Source: Pseudomonas putida (GTDB lineage Bacteria > Pseudomonadota > Gammaproteobacteria > Pseudomonadales > Pseudomonadaceae). From it: a stretch of DNA of 64,000 nt. The position numbers were made by a program, and so were the translations under genes. Positions 17,706 to 26,045 of this stretch are shown here, in pieces. The notes below the pieces were generated by a model. That model was not told the DNA's origin and searched no databases. It worked only from the letters and a program-made list of their open reading frames with translations. Where the stretch lies: the NCBI RefSeq assembly GCF_002025705.1, contig NZ_CP018846.1, forward strand, positions 3,401,501 to 3,465,500, in the 5' to 3' direction. Position 1 is the first letter of the stretch; each line of letters starts with the position of its first letter.

Positions 17706-18440
17706 ATGAGCAAGCCAAGCACTGTCATCATCACCGGGGCCTCCAGCGGCCTGGGCTTCGCCCTCGCCAAGGCCTTCCTCGAACGCGGCGACAATGTGGT
17801 CGGCAATGCCCGCAGCCAGGCACGCCTGGAGCAGGCTGCCGCCCGCCTCGGCCATTCACCGCGCTTCGTTGGCGTGGCCGGTGACATCGCCGAAGCAAAG
17901 ACTGCCCAGCGCCTGATCGCCACAGCCCAGGAGACCTTCGGCGGCGTCGACATCCTGATCAACAATGCTGGGATCTTCATCCCCAAACCCTTCACCGAGT
18001 ACAGCGAGGCAGACGTCGACGCACTGGTCGGCACCAACCTCAAGGGCTTTTTCTATCCGTCGCAGGCAGCGGCAAAGGTCATGGCTGCACAAGGCCACGG
18101 GCACATCATCGCCATCACCGCCTCCATCGCCCTGCAGCCCGATACCCGTGTGCCGGCGCTGTTGCCGGTGCTGGTCAAGGGCGGGCTCAATCAGGCAGTC
18201 AAGGGCCTGGCCCTGGAGCTGGCCGCCAGCGGTGTGCAGGTCAATGCTGTGGCGCCCGGGATCATCGATACGCCGCTGCACAGTGGCGAGGTCGAGGGCC
18301 TTGGCGGGCTTTCGCCGAGCGGTCGCACCGGTAAGCCGCAGGATGTGGTGGATGCAGTGCTGTACCTGACCGATGCGCGCTTCGTCAGCGGCGTAATCCT
18401 GCCTGTCGACGGCGGTAGCACCGCTGGCACCTGGCACTGA
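17706..18440 (+). CDS. SDR-family protein lacking the catalytic tyrosine
   Basis: A short-chain dehydrogenase/reductase fold of 244 residues with the TGASSGLG nucleotide-binding motif (residues 10-17), NNAG (86-89) and Ser140 (ITAS). The catalytic YxxxK reads PVLVK: Lys158 is kept but the tyrosine position is Pro154. A group of SDRs with this VPA..L..L.KGGLN signature exists, so the change is probably inherited, not a sequencing error. Activity as a classical NAD(P)H oxidoreductase is therefore doubtful. AGAACG precedes the ATG. It is followed after 18 bases by a tautomerase and is divergent from a LysR gene. Confidence 0.85.
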   Translation: MSKPSTVIITGASSGLGFALAKAFLERGDNVVGNARSQARLEQAAARLGHSPRFVGVAGDIAEAKTAQRLIATAQETFGGVDILINNAGIFIPKPFTEYSEADVDALVGTNLKGFFYPSQAAAKVMAAQGHGHIIAITASIALQPDTRVPALLPVLVKGGLNQAVKGLALELAASGVQVNAVAPGIIDTPLHSGEVEGLGGLSPSGRTGKPQDVVDAVLYLTDARFVSGVILPVDGGSTAGTWH

Positions 18441-18458
18441 ACAGAGGAGCAAGCAGCC

Positions 18459-18665
18459 ATGCCTTACGTCCATATTCGGGTGACCGACGAAGGGGTGACC
18501 CAGGAACACAAGCGCCAGCTGATCGAGGGCACCACGCAATTACTGGAACAGGTACTGGGCAAGCCTGCGGCCAGTACCTTTGTGGTGATCGAGGAAGTAC
18601 CGACAGATAACTGGGGGGTTGGCGGCGAGACCGTGACGGCAGTTCGCCTGCGAGAACGGGGCTGA
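18459..18665 (+). CDS. 4-oxalocrotonate tautomerase family protein
   Basis: A 68-residue tautomerase-superfamily subunit, with the catalytic Pro2 directly after the initiator Met (MPYVHIRVTDEGVTQEHKRQ). The family acts as small oligomers on enol/keto acids. AGAGGAG precedes the ATG, and the 18-base gap to the SDR makes one transcript likely. Substrate unknown. Confidence 0.87.
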   Translation: MPYVHIRVTDEGVTQEHKRQLIEGTTQLLEQVLGKPAASTFVVIEEVPTDNWGVGGETVTAVRLRERG

Positions 18666-18688
18666 ACCCTGGGGCTGCTGTGCAGCCC

Positions 18689-19570
18689 CTACTGCCGCAA
18701 CCGCTCCAACGCCTCCAGTACAAACCCCGTAGCCCGCTCAACCTCCCCTTCGCGGCAGGCAATTCCCAACTGCCTCCACAACCCCGGCCGCAGCGGCCGG
18801 CGCGCAATCCGCCGGTCCAGCTCGGCGGCTTCACCTTCCTGGGGCAGCAAGGTCGCGCCGTAGCCGGCCCCTACCAGGCTCTTGATCGCATCGTTGTAGT
18901 TCAGCTCGATCCGCGGCTCGGGATACAAGCCCGCCGCCGCGAACCACTCACCCGTCACCCGCGACAACTGGGTACTGCTGTCATTGAGGATCAACGCGCG
19001 CTGCCCCAGCCAGGCCGCGGTGACCTTGGCCGGCGGCTGCCACTCGGCCGGTACATACGCCAGGATCGGGTCACGCCGCCAGGGCGTGAGCCTGACGCCC
19101 TTGCCCGCCACCTGCGGCAGCGCCACCAGGCCGATATCCAGGGTGCCTTCGCGCAAACGCGCAAGGGAAGCCTGGGAGGTCAGCACCTGAACCTGCACGT
19201 CGATGCCCGGGTGCGCCACCCGCAGGTGCTCGAGGGCCTTGGGCAGCAGATGGGCAATGGCACCGGTGGAAGCGCCCAGGCGCACCCGCCCAGTCAGGCC
19301 TTCGACCTGACGGCGCACTTCGTCCAGGGCCAGGTCGGCATCCGCCAGCAGGCGGCGAGCGCGGGCCAGCAAGGTCTCGCCGATGGCCGTGGGGCGCACC
19401 TGGTTGCGGTTGCGGGTCAGCAGCGGCGCACCAACCCGCGCCTCCAGCTCGGCCACGTGCAGGCTGATGGTGGGTGGCGCCAGGTTGAGCTGGCGGGCGG
19501 CCTCGGCGAAGGAGCCCAGGTCGGCGATCACCACCAAGGTGCGGAGGCGGTCGAGGCTGATTTCGCGCAT
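18689..19570 (-). CDS. LysR-type regulator, divergent from argC
   Basis: A 293-residue LysR protein starting MREISLDRLRTLVVIADLGS, with FAEAARQLNLAPPTISLHVA as the recognition region. An alternative ATG lies eight codons upstream; 19570 is chosen for the AGGAT ahead of it and the family N-terminus. It is divergent from argC across 114 bases. A role in argC control would be unusual and cannot be claimed from position alone. Confidence 0.85.
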   Translation of the reverse strand: MREISLDRLRTLVVIADLGSFAEAARQLNLAPPTISLHVAELEARVGAPLLTRNRNQVRPTAIGETLLARARRLLADADLALDEVRRQVEGLTGRVRLGASTGAIAHLLPKALEHLRVAHPGIDVQVQVLTSQASLARLREGTLDIGLVALPQVAGKGVRLTPWRRDPILAYVPAEWQPPAKVTAAWLGQRALILNDSSTQLSRVTGEWFAAAGLYPEPRIELNYNDAIKSLVGAGYGATLLPQEGEAAELDRRIARRPLRPGLWRQLGIACREGEVERATGFVLEALERLRQ

Positions 19571-19684
19571 GGGTGGCGATCCTTGATTCATCAAAACTGA
19601 ATGTCAGCATCATGATATTCAAATTTTCTTTCTCAAGGCCACAAGCGAGCATAGGTCATCCCCTCCCCTGACCGGACCCCGACC

Positions 19685-20620
19685 ATGCACACCCCAGTTG
19701 TCTTCATCGACGGCGACCAAGGCACCACCGGCCTGCAGATCCACGCCCGCCTACAAGGCCGCAACGACCTGCGCCTGCTGACCTTGCCGGAGGCTGAGCG
19801 CAAAGACCCACAACGCCGCGCCGACGCCATCAACAGCGCCGACATCGCCTTGCTGTGCCTGCCCGACGACGCCGCCCGCGAAGCCGTGGCAGCCATCGAA
19901 AACCCCGCCGTACGGGTGATCGACGCCAGCTCCGCACACCGCACCTCGCCAGGCTGGGTCTACGGCCTGCCGGAGCTGGACGGGCAACAGGCCGAACGCA
20001 TCGCTCAGGCCAAGCGGGTCAGCAACCCCGGCTGCTACCCCACCGGGGCCATCGCCCTGCTGCGCCCGCTGGTCAAGGCCGGCCTGTTGCCGGCCGACTA
20101 CCCGCTGACCATCCACGCTATCTCCGGCTATTCCGGCGGCGGCCGTGCGGCCGTCGAGCGGCACGAGATGCCGGGTGCCGAACAGGCCCCGACCTTGCAA
20201 CTGTATGGCCTGGAGCTGGCGCACAAGCACGTGCCGGAAATCCAGCTGCATGCCGGCTTGTCGGCACGGCCGATGTTCCTGCCGGGTTACGCGGCCTACC
20301 GCCAAGGCATCGTCCTGAGCATCCCGCTGCAACTGCGCCTGCTGCCCGGCCAGCCCGACGCCGAACAGTTGCAGGCTTGCCTGGAACAGCATTACCAGGG
20401 CGCCCGCCATGTGCAGGTAATGCCCCTGCACCAGCAGGGGCCGGCCACCCCACTCGACCCTGAGGCGCTGAATGACAGCAACGACCTGCGCCTGGCGCTG
20501 TACGCCAACCCCGAACATGGCCAGGTGGTGCTGACTGCGGTGTTCGACAACCTCGGCAAGGGTGCCTCGGGCGCAGCGGTGCAGAACCTCGACCTGATGC
20601 TTGCCGCGATGCGCGGCTAA
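19685..20620 (+). CDS. argC: N-acetyl-gamma-glutamyl-phosphate reductase, short type
   Basis: NADPH-dependent third step of arginine biosynthesis. The 311-residue protein is the shorter 'type 2' Arg[21 protein letters not shown] at the Rossmann N-terminus, [17 protein letters not shown] with the catalytic cysteine (about residue 117), and [14 protein letters not shown]. Pseudomonads normally carry a second, longer ArgC elsewhere, so this may be the auxiliary copy. A GC-rich hairpin follows the stop codon. Confidence 0.92.
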   Translation: MHTPVVFIDGDQGTTGLQIHARLQGRNDLRLLTLPEAERKDPQRRADAINSADIALLCLPDDAAREAVAAIENPAVRVIDASSAHRTSPGWVYGLPELDGQQAERIAQAKRVSNPGCYPTGAIALLRPLVKAGLLPADYPLTIHAISGYSGGGRAAVERHEMPGAEQAPTLQLYGLELAHKHVPEIQLHAGLSARPMFLPGYAAYRQGIVLSIPLQLRLLPGQPDAEQLQACLEQHYQGARHVQVMPLHQQGPATPLDPEALNDSNDLRLALYANPEHGQVVLTAVFDNLGKGASGAAVQNLDLMLAAMRG

Positions 20621-20637
20621 AAAGGGTTTAGACTGTG

Positions 20638-20664
20638 CACCCCGCGCCAACCCGGCGCGGGGTG
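20638..20664. other. 11-bp perfect hairpin between argC and the GNAT gene
   Basis: CACCCCGCGCC and GGCGCGGGGTG pair around AACCC, without a following T run. It may protect the argC 3' end or slow transcription into the next gene; no other role can be read. Confidence 0.5.
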
Positions 20665-20693
20665 AGCCAACCGCAGCCGGAGCCCGTCCACCG

Positions 20694-21380
20694 ATGTTCA
20701 TCCTGAGCCGCCTCGACAGCGTGCCGCCCGAATCTTTCCAGAACCAGATCCGCGAACTGGTGATCCACAACGTCGGCGCGCTGAGCAGCGTCGCCATCCG
20801 TGCCGAAAACCCGCTGTATCCGCTGTATCAGTACGGTGTCGGCATGGAGGTGCACCAGTACCTGCAAGCCATGGACGGCACCCGCGGCCTGGCCGTGCAG
20901 CTGACCCTGGCCCTGGATGCCGATGCACCCGACCAGTTGCTCGGTTTCGCCTTGAGCTTGCCGGCCCAGGACAACCCCCATGCTTGCGCCCTGGCGTTTC
21001 TTGCCGTGGTGCCCGGCCACCGCCGCCAAGGCATTGCCCGCGCCCTGCTGGGTGACGCGCAGGCGCGCTATGCCAGCGTCGAGCTGAATGCCTTTGCCGA
21101 CCAGGTGCCATGGTTCGAAAGCATGGGCATGCAGGTGGTAGCCGCCAGCGGGCCGCAAGTGTTGATGAGCAGCACCGGCCAGGCCAGTGGCGCGCTGATC
21201 GGTCGGCTGGACATTGCGCCGATCTACCAGACTGCCGAGGTGCTGCAGATTCACACCTACCTGCTCAATCAGCAGGGTGAGGATGCCATGCTCGATGCCG
21301 AGCAGCAGCGTGATGAATGGCTGGATGAATTGACCGCCCAGGCGAACGCCTGTGTGCGGGAGCGCAAGTCAGTGCATTGA
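20694..21380 (+). CDS. GNAT-family N-acetyltransferase
   Basis: A 228-residue acetyltransferase with the acetyl-CoA loop visible as VVPGHRRQGIARALLGDAQA (about residues 105-125) after the beta-4 strand ACALAFLAV. The ATG at 20694 follows a weak purine-rich site. It lies 73 bases after argC in the same direction, possibly on one transcript. Substrate unknown. Confidence 0.83.
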   Translation: MFILSRLDSVPPESFQNQIRELVIHNVGALSSVAIRAENPLYPLYQYGVGMEVHQYLQAMDGTRGLAVQLTLALDADAPDQLLGFALSLPAQDNPHACALAFLAVVPGHRRQGIARALLGDAQARYASVELNAFADQVPWFESMGMQVVAASGPQVLMSSTGQASGALIGRLDIAPIYQTAEVLQIHTYLLNQQGEDAMLDAEQQRDEWLDELTAQANACVRERKSVH

Positions 21381-21386
21381 CGTTCT

Positions 21387-21492
21387 GGGGCTGCTTTGCA
21401 GCCCTTTTCGCGACACAAGGCTGCTCCTACAGGGGAATGCAACCACCTGTAGGAGCGGCCTTGTGTCGCGAAAAGGGCCGCAAAGCGGCCCC
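21387..21492. repeat. REP inverted pair
   Basis: GGGGCTGCTTTGCAGCCC with TTTTCGCGACACAAGGCTGC, and the inverted partner GAGCGGCCTTGTGTCGCGAA ending in CGCAAAGCGGCCCC, around about 20 bases. It separates the GNAT gene from the convergent ABC operon and could serve both 3' ends. Confidence 0.85.
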
Positions 21493-21501
21493 GGGATTCT
21501 T

Positions 21502-22257
21502 TCAGGCATGTACCCAGCGCCGATGCAGCCCACGGGCCAGGGCATCGAGCATGAACCCCAGCACGCCAATCAGCAGTACCATCGCCATCAACTCCGAATA
21601 GGCGAGGCGGTCGCGGGTATCGAGAATGAAATAGCCCAGCCCCGCGCTCACCCCAAGCATCTCGCACGGCACCAGCACGATCCACAGGATGCCGATGGCC
21701 AGGCGCACCCCGGTCAGCACATGGCCGATCACCCCGGGAATGATCACCTTGCACAAGGTTTCCCAGCGCGTGGCACTCAGGCTGCGGCTCAGCTGCAGCC
21801 AGCGCGGGTCTAACTGGCGTACGCCAGCGGCGGTGTTGAGCAGGATCGGCCACAAGGCGGCGAAGGCCAGCAGGAAGTAGATCGGTTGGTCGCCCACCCC
21901 CATCAGCATCACCACCACCGGCATCCACGACAGCGGCGAGATCATCCGCAAAAACTGGAACGCCGGCGTGGTCGCGGCCTCCAGATGCCGGTAGCTACCG
22001 ACCAGCAGCCCCAACGGCACGCCGATCAGCAACGCCAGCAACAAGCCGACCAGAATGCGCTTGAGGCTGACCCAGACATGCCCGTAGACCTCGCCCTGGC
22101 CGAGCAGCTCGACCAGGCTGGCCAGGGTCGCCTGTGGCGAGAAGCGCGCCGACAGGCCATCGGCCTCGCCGAACAGCTGCACACCCGCCCACCACAGCAA
22201 CAGCAACCCCAGCAGGCCGGCCAGACCCAGGCCGGCATGTACGACATGCTTGCGCAT
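21502..22257 (-). CDS. ABC transporter permease (SsuC/TauC/NrtB type)
   Basis: A 251-residue inner-membrane permease with about six helices and the EAA-like coupling loop (LDPRWLQLSRSLSATRWETL). It is the membrane part of a nitrate/sulfonate/taurine-class importer. Its ATG overlaps the TGA of the substrate-binding protein gene, so translation is likely coupled. Last gene of the operon, followed by a REP. Confidence 0.88.
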   Translation of the reverse strand: MRKHVVHAGLGLAGLLGLLLLWWAGVQLFGEADGLSARFSPQATLASLVELLGQGEVYGHVWVSLKRILVGLLLALLIGVPLGLLVGSYRHLEAATTPAFQFLRMISPLSWMPVVVMLMGVGDQPIYFLLAFAALWPILLNTAAGVRQLDPRWLQLSRSLSATRWETLCKVIIPGVIGHVLTGVRLAIGILWIVLVPCEMLGVSAGLGYFILDTRDRLAYSELMAMVLLIGVLGFMLDALARGLHRRWVHA

Positions 22258-23462
22258 CAGACCGCGAACTCCTCGCTACGCTGGAAGTTCTCGGCAATGC
22301 CGAACACCGAAGGGCCGCCGACGGCGGCGATGGCGTTGCGTACGAAGCGGTCATCGACCAGGTCGCGCGCAGTCTGCGCCGGGTCCAGGCCTGCAAGGAA
22401 GTTGCTCTCACCTTCGATCAGGGTGTTTTTCAGGCGCTTGACCAGCTCCTCGGTGTAGCTGGGGTACGGGTATGGCTGGAAGTCGATGCGCTTTTCGTCC
22501 CACTGCTGGTGCTGGATGGCACCACTGGCAATGTAGCCGGCACGGTCTTCGGCAGCCGGCGCCAGCACCTTGGTCAGCACCGCCGGCTCATGGGGGGTGT
22601 ACTTGTTGGGGCCCGCCTTGGACAGCAGCGCCGCCGCTTCGGCGCGATGGTCGCGGGTCCATTGCTGGGCCTTGACGATGGCATTGACCACCTTCTGCGA
22701 CCACTCCGGGCGGTTGTTCAGGTCATGCTCGTGCATGAACACCACGCAGCAGGCGTGATTGCGCCAGACATCACCGGTAAAGCGCTGCACGCGGCCGACC
22801 TTGAGGTTCTCGGCCAGGGCGTTGAACGGTTCGGCAACGATGTAGCCGGCAATGCGCTTGCTGGCCAGGGCCGGCGGCATGTCCGACGGCGGCAGCACCA
22901 GCAGGTTGACTTCGTTAGCCGCCAATTGGGCATTGGCGGGCTTCGACACCGGGGTCAGGCCATTGTCGTTGAGCATCTGCTGCAGCACCACGTTGTGGAT
23001 CGAGTACCAGAACGGGATGGCCACGGTCTTGCCGCCCAACTGCTTCATGTCGGTGATGTCTGGCGCCACGGTCAGGCCCGAGCCACCCACATGGTTCCAG
23101 GCCACGACCTTGGCCGGCACCTTGCTGCCATAACGCGCCCACACGGTCATTGGCGACAGCAGGTGAATGACATTGACCTGGCCAGAGATGAACGCCTCGA
23201 TCACCTGCGCCCAGCTGCGCAGCAGCACCGGGCGTTCGGCCTTGATGCCCTCGGCCTCGAACAGGCCATTGTTGTGCGCCACCAGCAGCGGCGTGGCGTC
23301 GGTGATCGGCAGGTAGCCGATGCGCACCGGCGCGTCGGGTTCGGCGGCGGCGCGGGCCTGCAGGCTGGACAGCAGCGGCACGGCCCCGGCGGCAGTCAGC
23401 ATGGCGCTGAGCTTGAGGAAATCACGACGCGAAGTGGTGGAACAGCAGTCATCCATGCACAT
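22257..23462 (-). CDS. ABC transporter substrate-binding protein (NrtA/SsuA-like), Tat-type signal
   Basis: A 401-residue periplasmic binding protein. The N-terminus has a twin-arginine motif (TSRRDFLKLS) and a hydrophobic stretch ending near ARA, suggesting export folded by the Tat system. The mature part opens with APVRIGYLPITDATPLLVAH, and FEAEGIKAE is typical of the nitrate/sulfonate family. Its start overlaps the ATPase gene by 14 bases. Ligand unknown; the family takes sulfonates, sulfate esters, taurine, nitrate or thiamin precursors. Confidence 0.88.
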   Translation of the reverse strand: MCMDDCCSTTSRRDFLKLSAMLTAAGAVPLLSSLQARAAAEPDAPVRIGYLPITDATPLLVAHNNGLFEAEGIKAERPVLLRSWAQVIEAFISGQVNVIHLLSPMTVWARYGSKVPAKVVAWNHVGGSGLTVAPDITDMKQLGGKTVAIPFWYSIHNVVLQQMLNDNGLTPVSKPANAQLAANEVNLLVLPPSDMPPALASKRIAGYIVAEPFNALAENLKVGRVQRFTGDVWRNHACCVVFMHEHDLNNRPEWSQKVVNAIVKAQQWTRDHRAEAAALLSKAGPNKYTPHEPAVLTKVLAPAAEDRAGYIASGAIQHQQWDEKRIDFQPYPYPSYTEELVKRLKNTLIEGESNFLAGLDPAQTARDLVDDRFVRNAIAAVGGPSVFGIAENFQRSEEFAV

Positions 23463-24270
23463 GTGCAGGCTCCGAAGGCAACGAGGTAGGGGAAGGTGCA
23501 GCGGTGCGGCTGGCCCGCCGAAGGGTTTTGAGGATGTCGATTCGCAGCGCGCCCAGCTCCTCGACCCGCTGCGTGCGCGGTTGCGGCAGGTCGATGTGCC
23601 ATTGGCCGAGGATGTGCGCCGGGTGGTTACCCAGTAGCAGCACCCGGTCGGACAACAACAAGGCCTCGTCGATATCGTGGGTAATCAGCACGGCGGCGGT
23701 GTTATGGGTGGCGATCAGTTGCAGCAGCAGTTGCTGCATGTCGGCACGGGTCACCTCGTCGAGCGCACCGAACGGCTCGTCGAGCAGCAGCACTTCAGGC
23801 TGGCGTGCCAGGCAGCGGGCCAGCGCAGTGCGCTGGGCCATGCCGCCGGACAACTGCGCCGGATAGTGGGTGCGCGCATGGGCCAGGCCTACCGCGCTGA
23901 TGGCATGATCAATGCGCGCACGGCGCTCGGCTGCGGCCAGCTTGGGCTGGCGGGCGAAATCCAGGCCGAAGGCGACGTTCTTTTCCAGGCTCAGCCAAGG
24001 CAGCAGGCTCGGGTCCTGGAAGGCCACCGCCAGGCGCGGGTGTGGCCCCTGCAGCGGTTCGCCACGCAAGGTCACGCTGCCACCGCGTGGCTGCTGCAGC
24101 CCGGCCAGCACCCGCAGCAGGCTGGACTTGCCTACGCCACTGGGGCCGAGGATGGTCACCACCTCCCCTGGCGCCAGCTGCAGGTCGAAGCGCGCCAGCA
24201 CTTCCTGCCAGCCGCCCTCGCGCGGGTAGCCCAGGCTGATTTCGCGGGCTTCGAGCAACGCTTGGCTCAT
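23449..24270 (-). CDS. ABC transporter ATP-binding protein (SsuB/TauB type)
   Basis: A 273-residue ATPase with Walker A (GPSGVGKSS, about 43-51), Q-loop (AFQDPSLLPW), signature (LSGGMAQRTALAR) and Walker B (VLLLDEPFGALDE) followed by the H-loop (LITHD). LPWLSLEKNVAFGL is characteristic of the nitrate/sulfonate group. It overlaps the flavoprotein gene by four bases (ATGA). Confidence 0.92.
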   Translation of the reverse strand: MSQALLEAREISLGYPREGGWQEVLARFDLQLAPGEVVTILGPSGVGKSSLLRVLAGLQQPRGGSVTLRGEPLQGPHPRLAVAFQDPSLLPWLSLEKNVAFGLDFARQPKLAAAERRARIDHAISAVGLAHARTHYPAQLSGGMAQRTALARCLARQPEVLLLDEPFGALDEVTRADMQQLLLQLIATHNTAAVLITHDIDEALLLSDRVLLLGNHPAHILGQWHIDLPQPRTQRVEELGALRIDILKTLRRASRTAAPSPTSLPSEPAHVHG

Positions 24271-25331
24271 GCGCTGGCGGCCTGGCGATGCAGCTCGGCG
24301 CGCAGCTGCACCAGGCTTGGGGTGACGATCGGCACGAACGCCGACTCGCGCCAGCGGCGGGCGAAGCCGGCACCGAACTCATCCAGGTACGCCTTGCCGC
24401 CGCTGGCTTGCAACTCCAGCTGCACCGCGTCGGCAGCGCACTCGGCGAGGGTGATGCGCAGCTTGAACAGCGCCGCCGGCTGGCCCTGGAAGCGGCCTTC
24501 GAGCAGGCCCTGCTTGAGCTCGGCCACGGTGTTCTCCAGGCGCTCCTTGAGTACCTGACGGTGCTCTTCGAGGAACGACAGGCGCCCGTGCAGGTGCTCA
24601 TGCACTTCGTGCAGCGAACGCCGTGCCAGGCCGATGGCCATGCCGCACTGCAAGGCGAGAAACGCCGGGCGCACCTTGGGCAGGAACTCGCGGGCGTTTT
24701 CGTGCAGCAGCCAGTCGCGGCCCAGCTCGACCTGGTGGAACGCCAGCGCTGCGGTATTGCTCGATTGCAGGCCCATCAGCTGCAGGTCGTCGGAACGCTC
24801 CACGCCCTGGCTGTTGGAGGGGATGGCCAGCACGAAGGGCGAACCGCCGGCATCGTCCTCGATGGCCGCCGCCACCACGAAACCGCTCTTGCGCAGGTTG
24901 GTCACCCAGTGCAGGCGGCCTTCCAGCGTCCAGCCCGCCGCGTCGGGGCGGCCGCGTACCTGCAGCGCCTCGATCCCGGAGAGGAACTTCATGGCATTGG
25001 ACAAACCGGTGGCACCGGCCAGTTCGCCGGTCAGCAAGCCGGGCAACAAGCGCTCGCGCAGGGCCTGGTTGGGGCTTTGCAGCAGGTATTCGATGAACGC
25101 ACGCTGGCCCCAGCAGACAAAGGCTGCGGCCAGTGAGCGGCTGGCGATGGCGGCGATGGCTTCGACCGCATGGGTGACCGCGCCACCGTTGCCGCCCAGT
25201 GCCGGGTCGACGCCGATGCGTAGCAGTTGCGATTCGGCGATGTGCGCCAGCACCAGTTGTGGGTCGCACTGGCCCTGGTCGATTGCCTCGGCATTGGCAT
25301 CCAGCCATTGACGAAATGCAGCATCAAGCAT
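24267..25331 (-). CDS. acyl-CoA-dehydrogenase-like flavoprotein (possible SfnC/DszC-type monooxygenase)
   Basis: A 354-residue protein with acyl-CoA dehydrogenase architecture: N-terminal helices (LRIGVDPALGGNGG), a middle beta domain (TGLSNAMKFLSG, LHWVTNLRKSGFVVAAA) and a C-terminal four-helix domain (LQASGGKAYLDEFGAGFARR). In operons with SsuABC-like importers such proteins are usually reduced-flavin-dependent monooxygenases for sulfur compounds, not beta-oxidation enzymes. That link is inference. Translation is coupled to the ATPase gene. Confidence 0.78.
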   Translation of the reverse strand: MLDAAFRQWLDANAEAIDQGQCDPQLVLAHIAESQLLRIGVDPALGGNGGAVTHAVEAIAAIASRSLAAAFVCWGQRAFIEYLLQSPNQALRERLLPGLLTGELAGATGLSNAMKFLSGIEALQVRGRPDAAGWTLEGRLHWVTNLRKSGFVVAAAIEDDAGGSPFVLAIPSNSQGVERSDDLQLMGLQSSNTAALAFHQVELGRDWLLHENAREFLPKVRPAFLALQCGMAIGLARRSLHEVHEHLHGRLSFLEEHRQVLKERLENTVAELKQGLLEGRFQGQPAALFKLRITLAECAADAVQLELQASGGKAYLDEFGAGFARRWRESAFVPIVTPSLVQLRAELHRQAASA

Positions 25332-25381
25332 GTCCCTACTCCTTTTGAAATCGCAGGCGCCACCAGCGCCAGGCGCAAGAA

Positions 25382-25942
25382 TTACGCAGTTGGCTGCCAG
25401 CGGTACTTGCTCAGCTCGTCGTTGAGCGGCGTCTGGGCGAACACATTAGCAAAGTTGCACAGGGTTGCGAGACTCACGCCGAGAATCACTTCCAGGGCGT
25501 TGCCCTCGGTGAAACCGGCTGCGCGGAAGGCCTGGTAGGTGGTGTCACTGACATTACCGCGGGTTGCAATGACTTCACGGGCAAATTCGGCCAAGGTCTC
25601 GTAGCGGGCATCCGGCAGTTCGCCACGGGCACGCAGGGCTTCGACCACTTCGGCAGGCAGCTTGGCCTTGTTAAGGGCCACGGCGGTATGGCCAGCGACG
25701 CAGAAGTCGCAACCGTGTTGGGTGGCGGCGATCAGTTGCACCACTTCACGCTCGGCCAGGGTCAGCTCGGCCTTGCCATTGAGGGCCGAGACGGTGACGT
25801 AGGTTTCCAATGCCGCCGGGGCATTGGCCAGCACACCGAGCAGGTTGGGAATGAAGCCTGAATTCTTCTGGGCGTTTTCGAGGAATGGACGGGCCGCTTC
25901 CGGGGCGCTCTGCAGAGTGTGTAGAGTAATGCGCGAGGTCAT
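25382..25942 (-). CDS. AhpD-like / carboxymuconolactone decarboxylase family protein
   Basis: A 186-residue all-helical protein. The redox motif CDFCVAGH (about residues 83-90) has the Cys-x-x-Cys-x-x-x-His pattern of AhpD-type alkylhydroperoxidases, so peroxide or thiol redox chemistry is likelier than decarboxylation. It is the first gene of the ABC/flavoprotein operon, 50 bases ahead of the flavoprotein. GGAGACC lies just before the ATG at 25942. Confidence 0.85.
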   Translation of the reverse strand: MTSRITLHTLQSAPEAARPFLENAQKNSGFIPNLLGVLANAPAALETYVTVSALNGKAELTLAEREVVQLIAATQHGCDFCVAGHTAVALNKAKLPAEVVEALRARGELPDARYETLAEFAREVIATRGNVSDTTYQAFRAAGFTEGNALEVILGVSLATLCNFANVFAQTPLNDELSKYRWQPTA

Positions 25943-26045
25943 GGAGTGGTCTCCTTTTGATGTGTGTCCCTACAGTCTGTTGGTTATAAGAATTACCCTC
26001 CATATTCATCAGTCGCCTTTCCTTGCTCCTGAGTCTTTGCATTAG

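Noticed and set aside
25382..25942. Calling the AhpD-like gene pcaC (carboxymuconolactone decarboxylase of the protocatechuate branch)
   Set aside because: It carries the CxxC-x3-H redox motif and sits in an ABC/flavoprotein operon, with no pca genes nearby.
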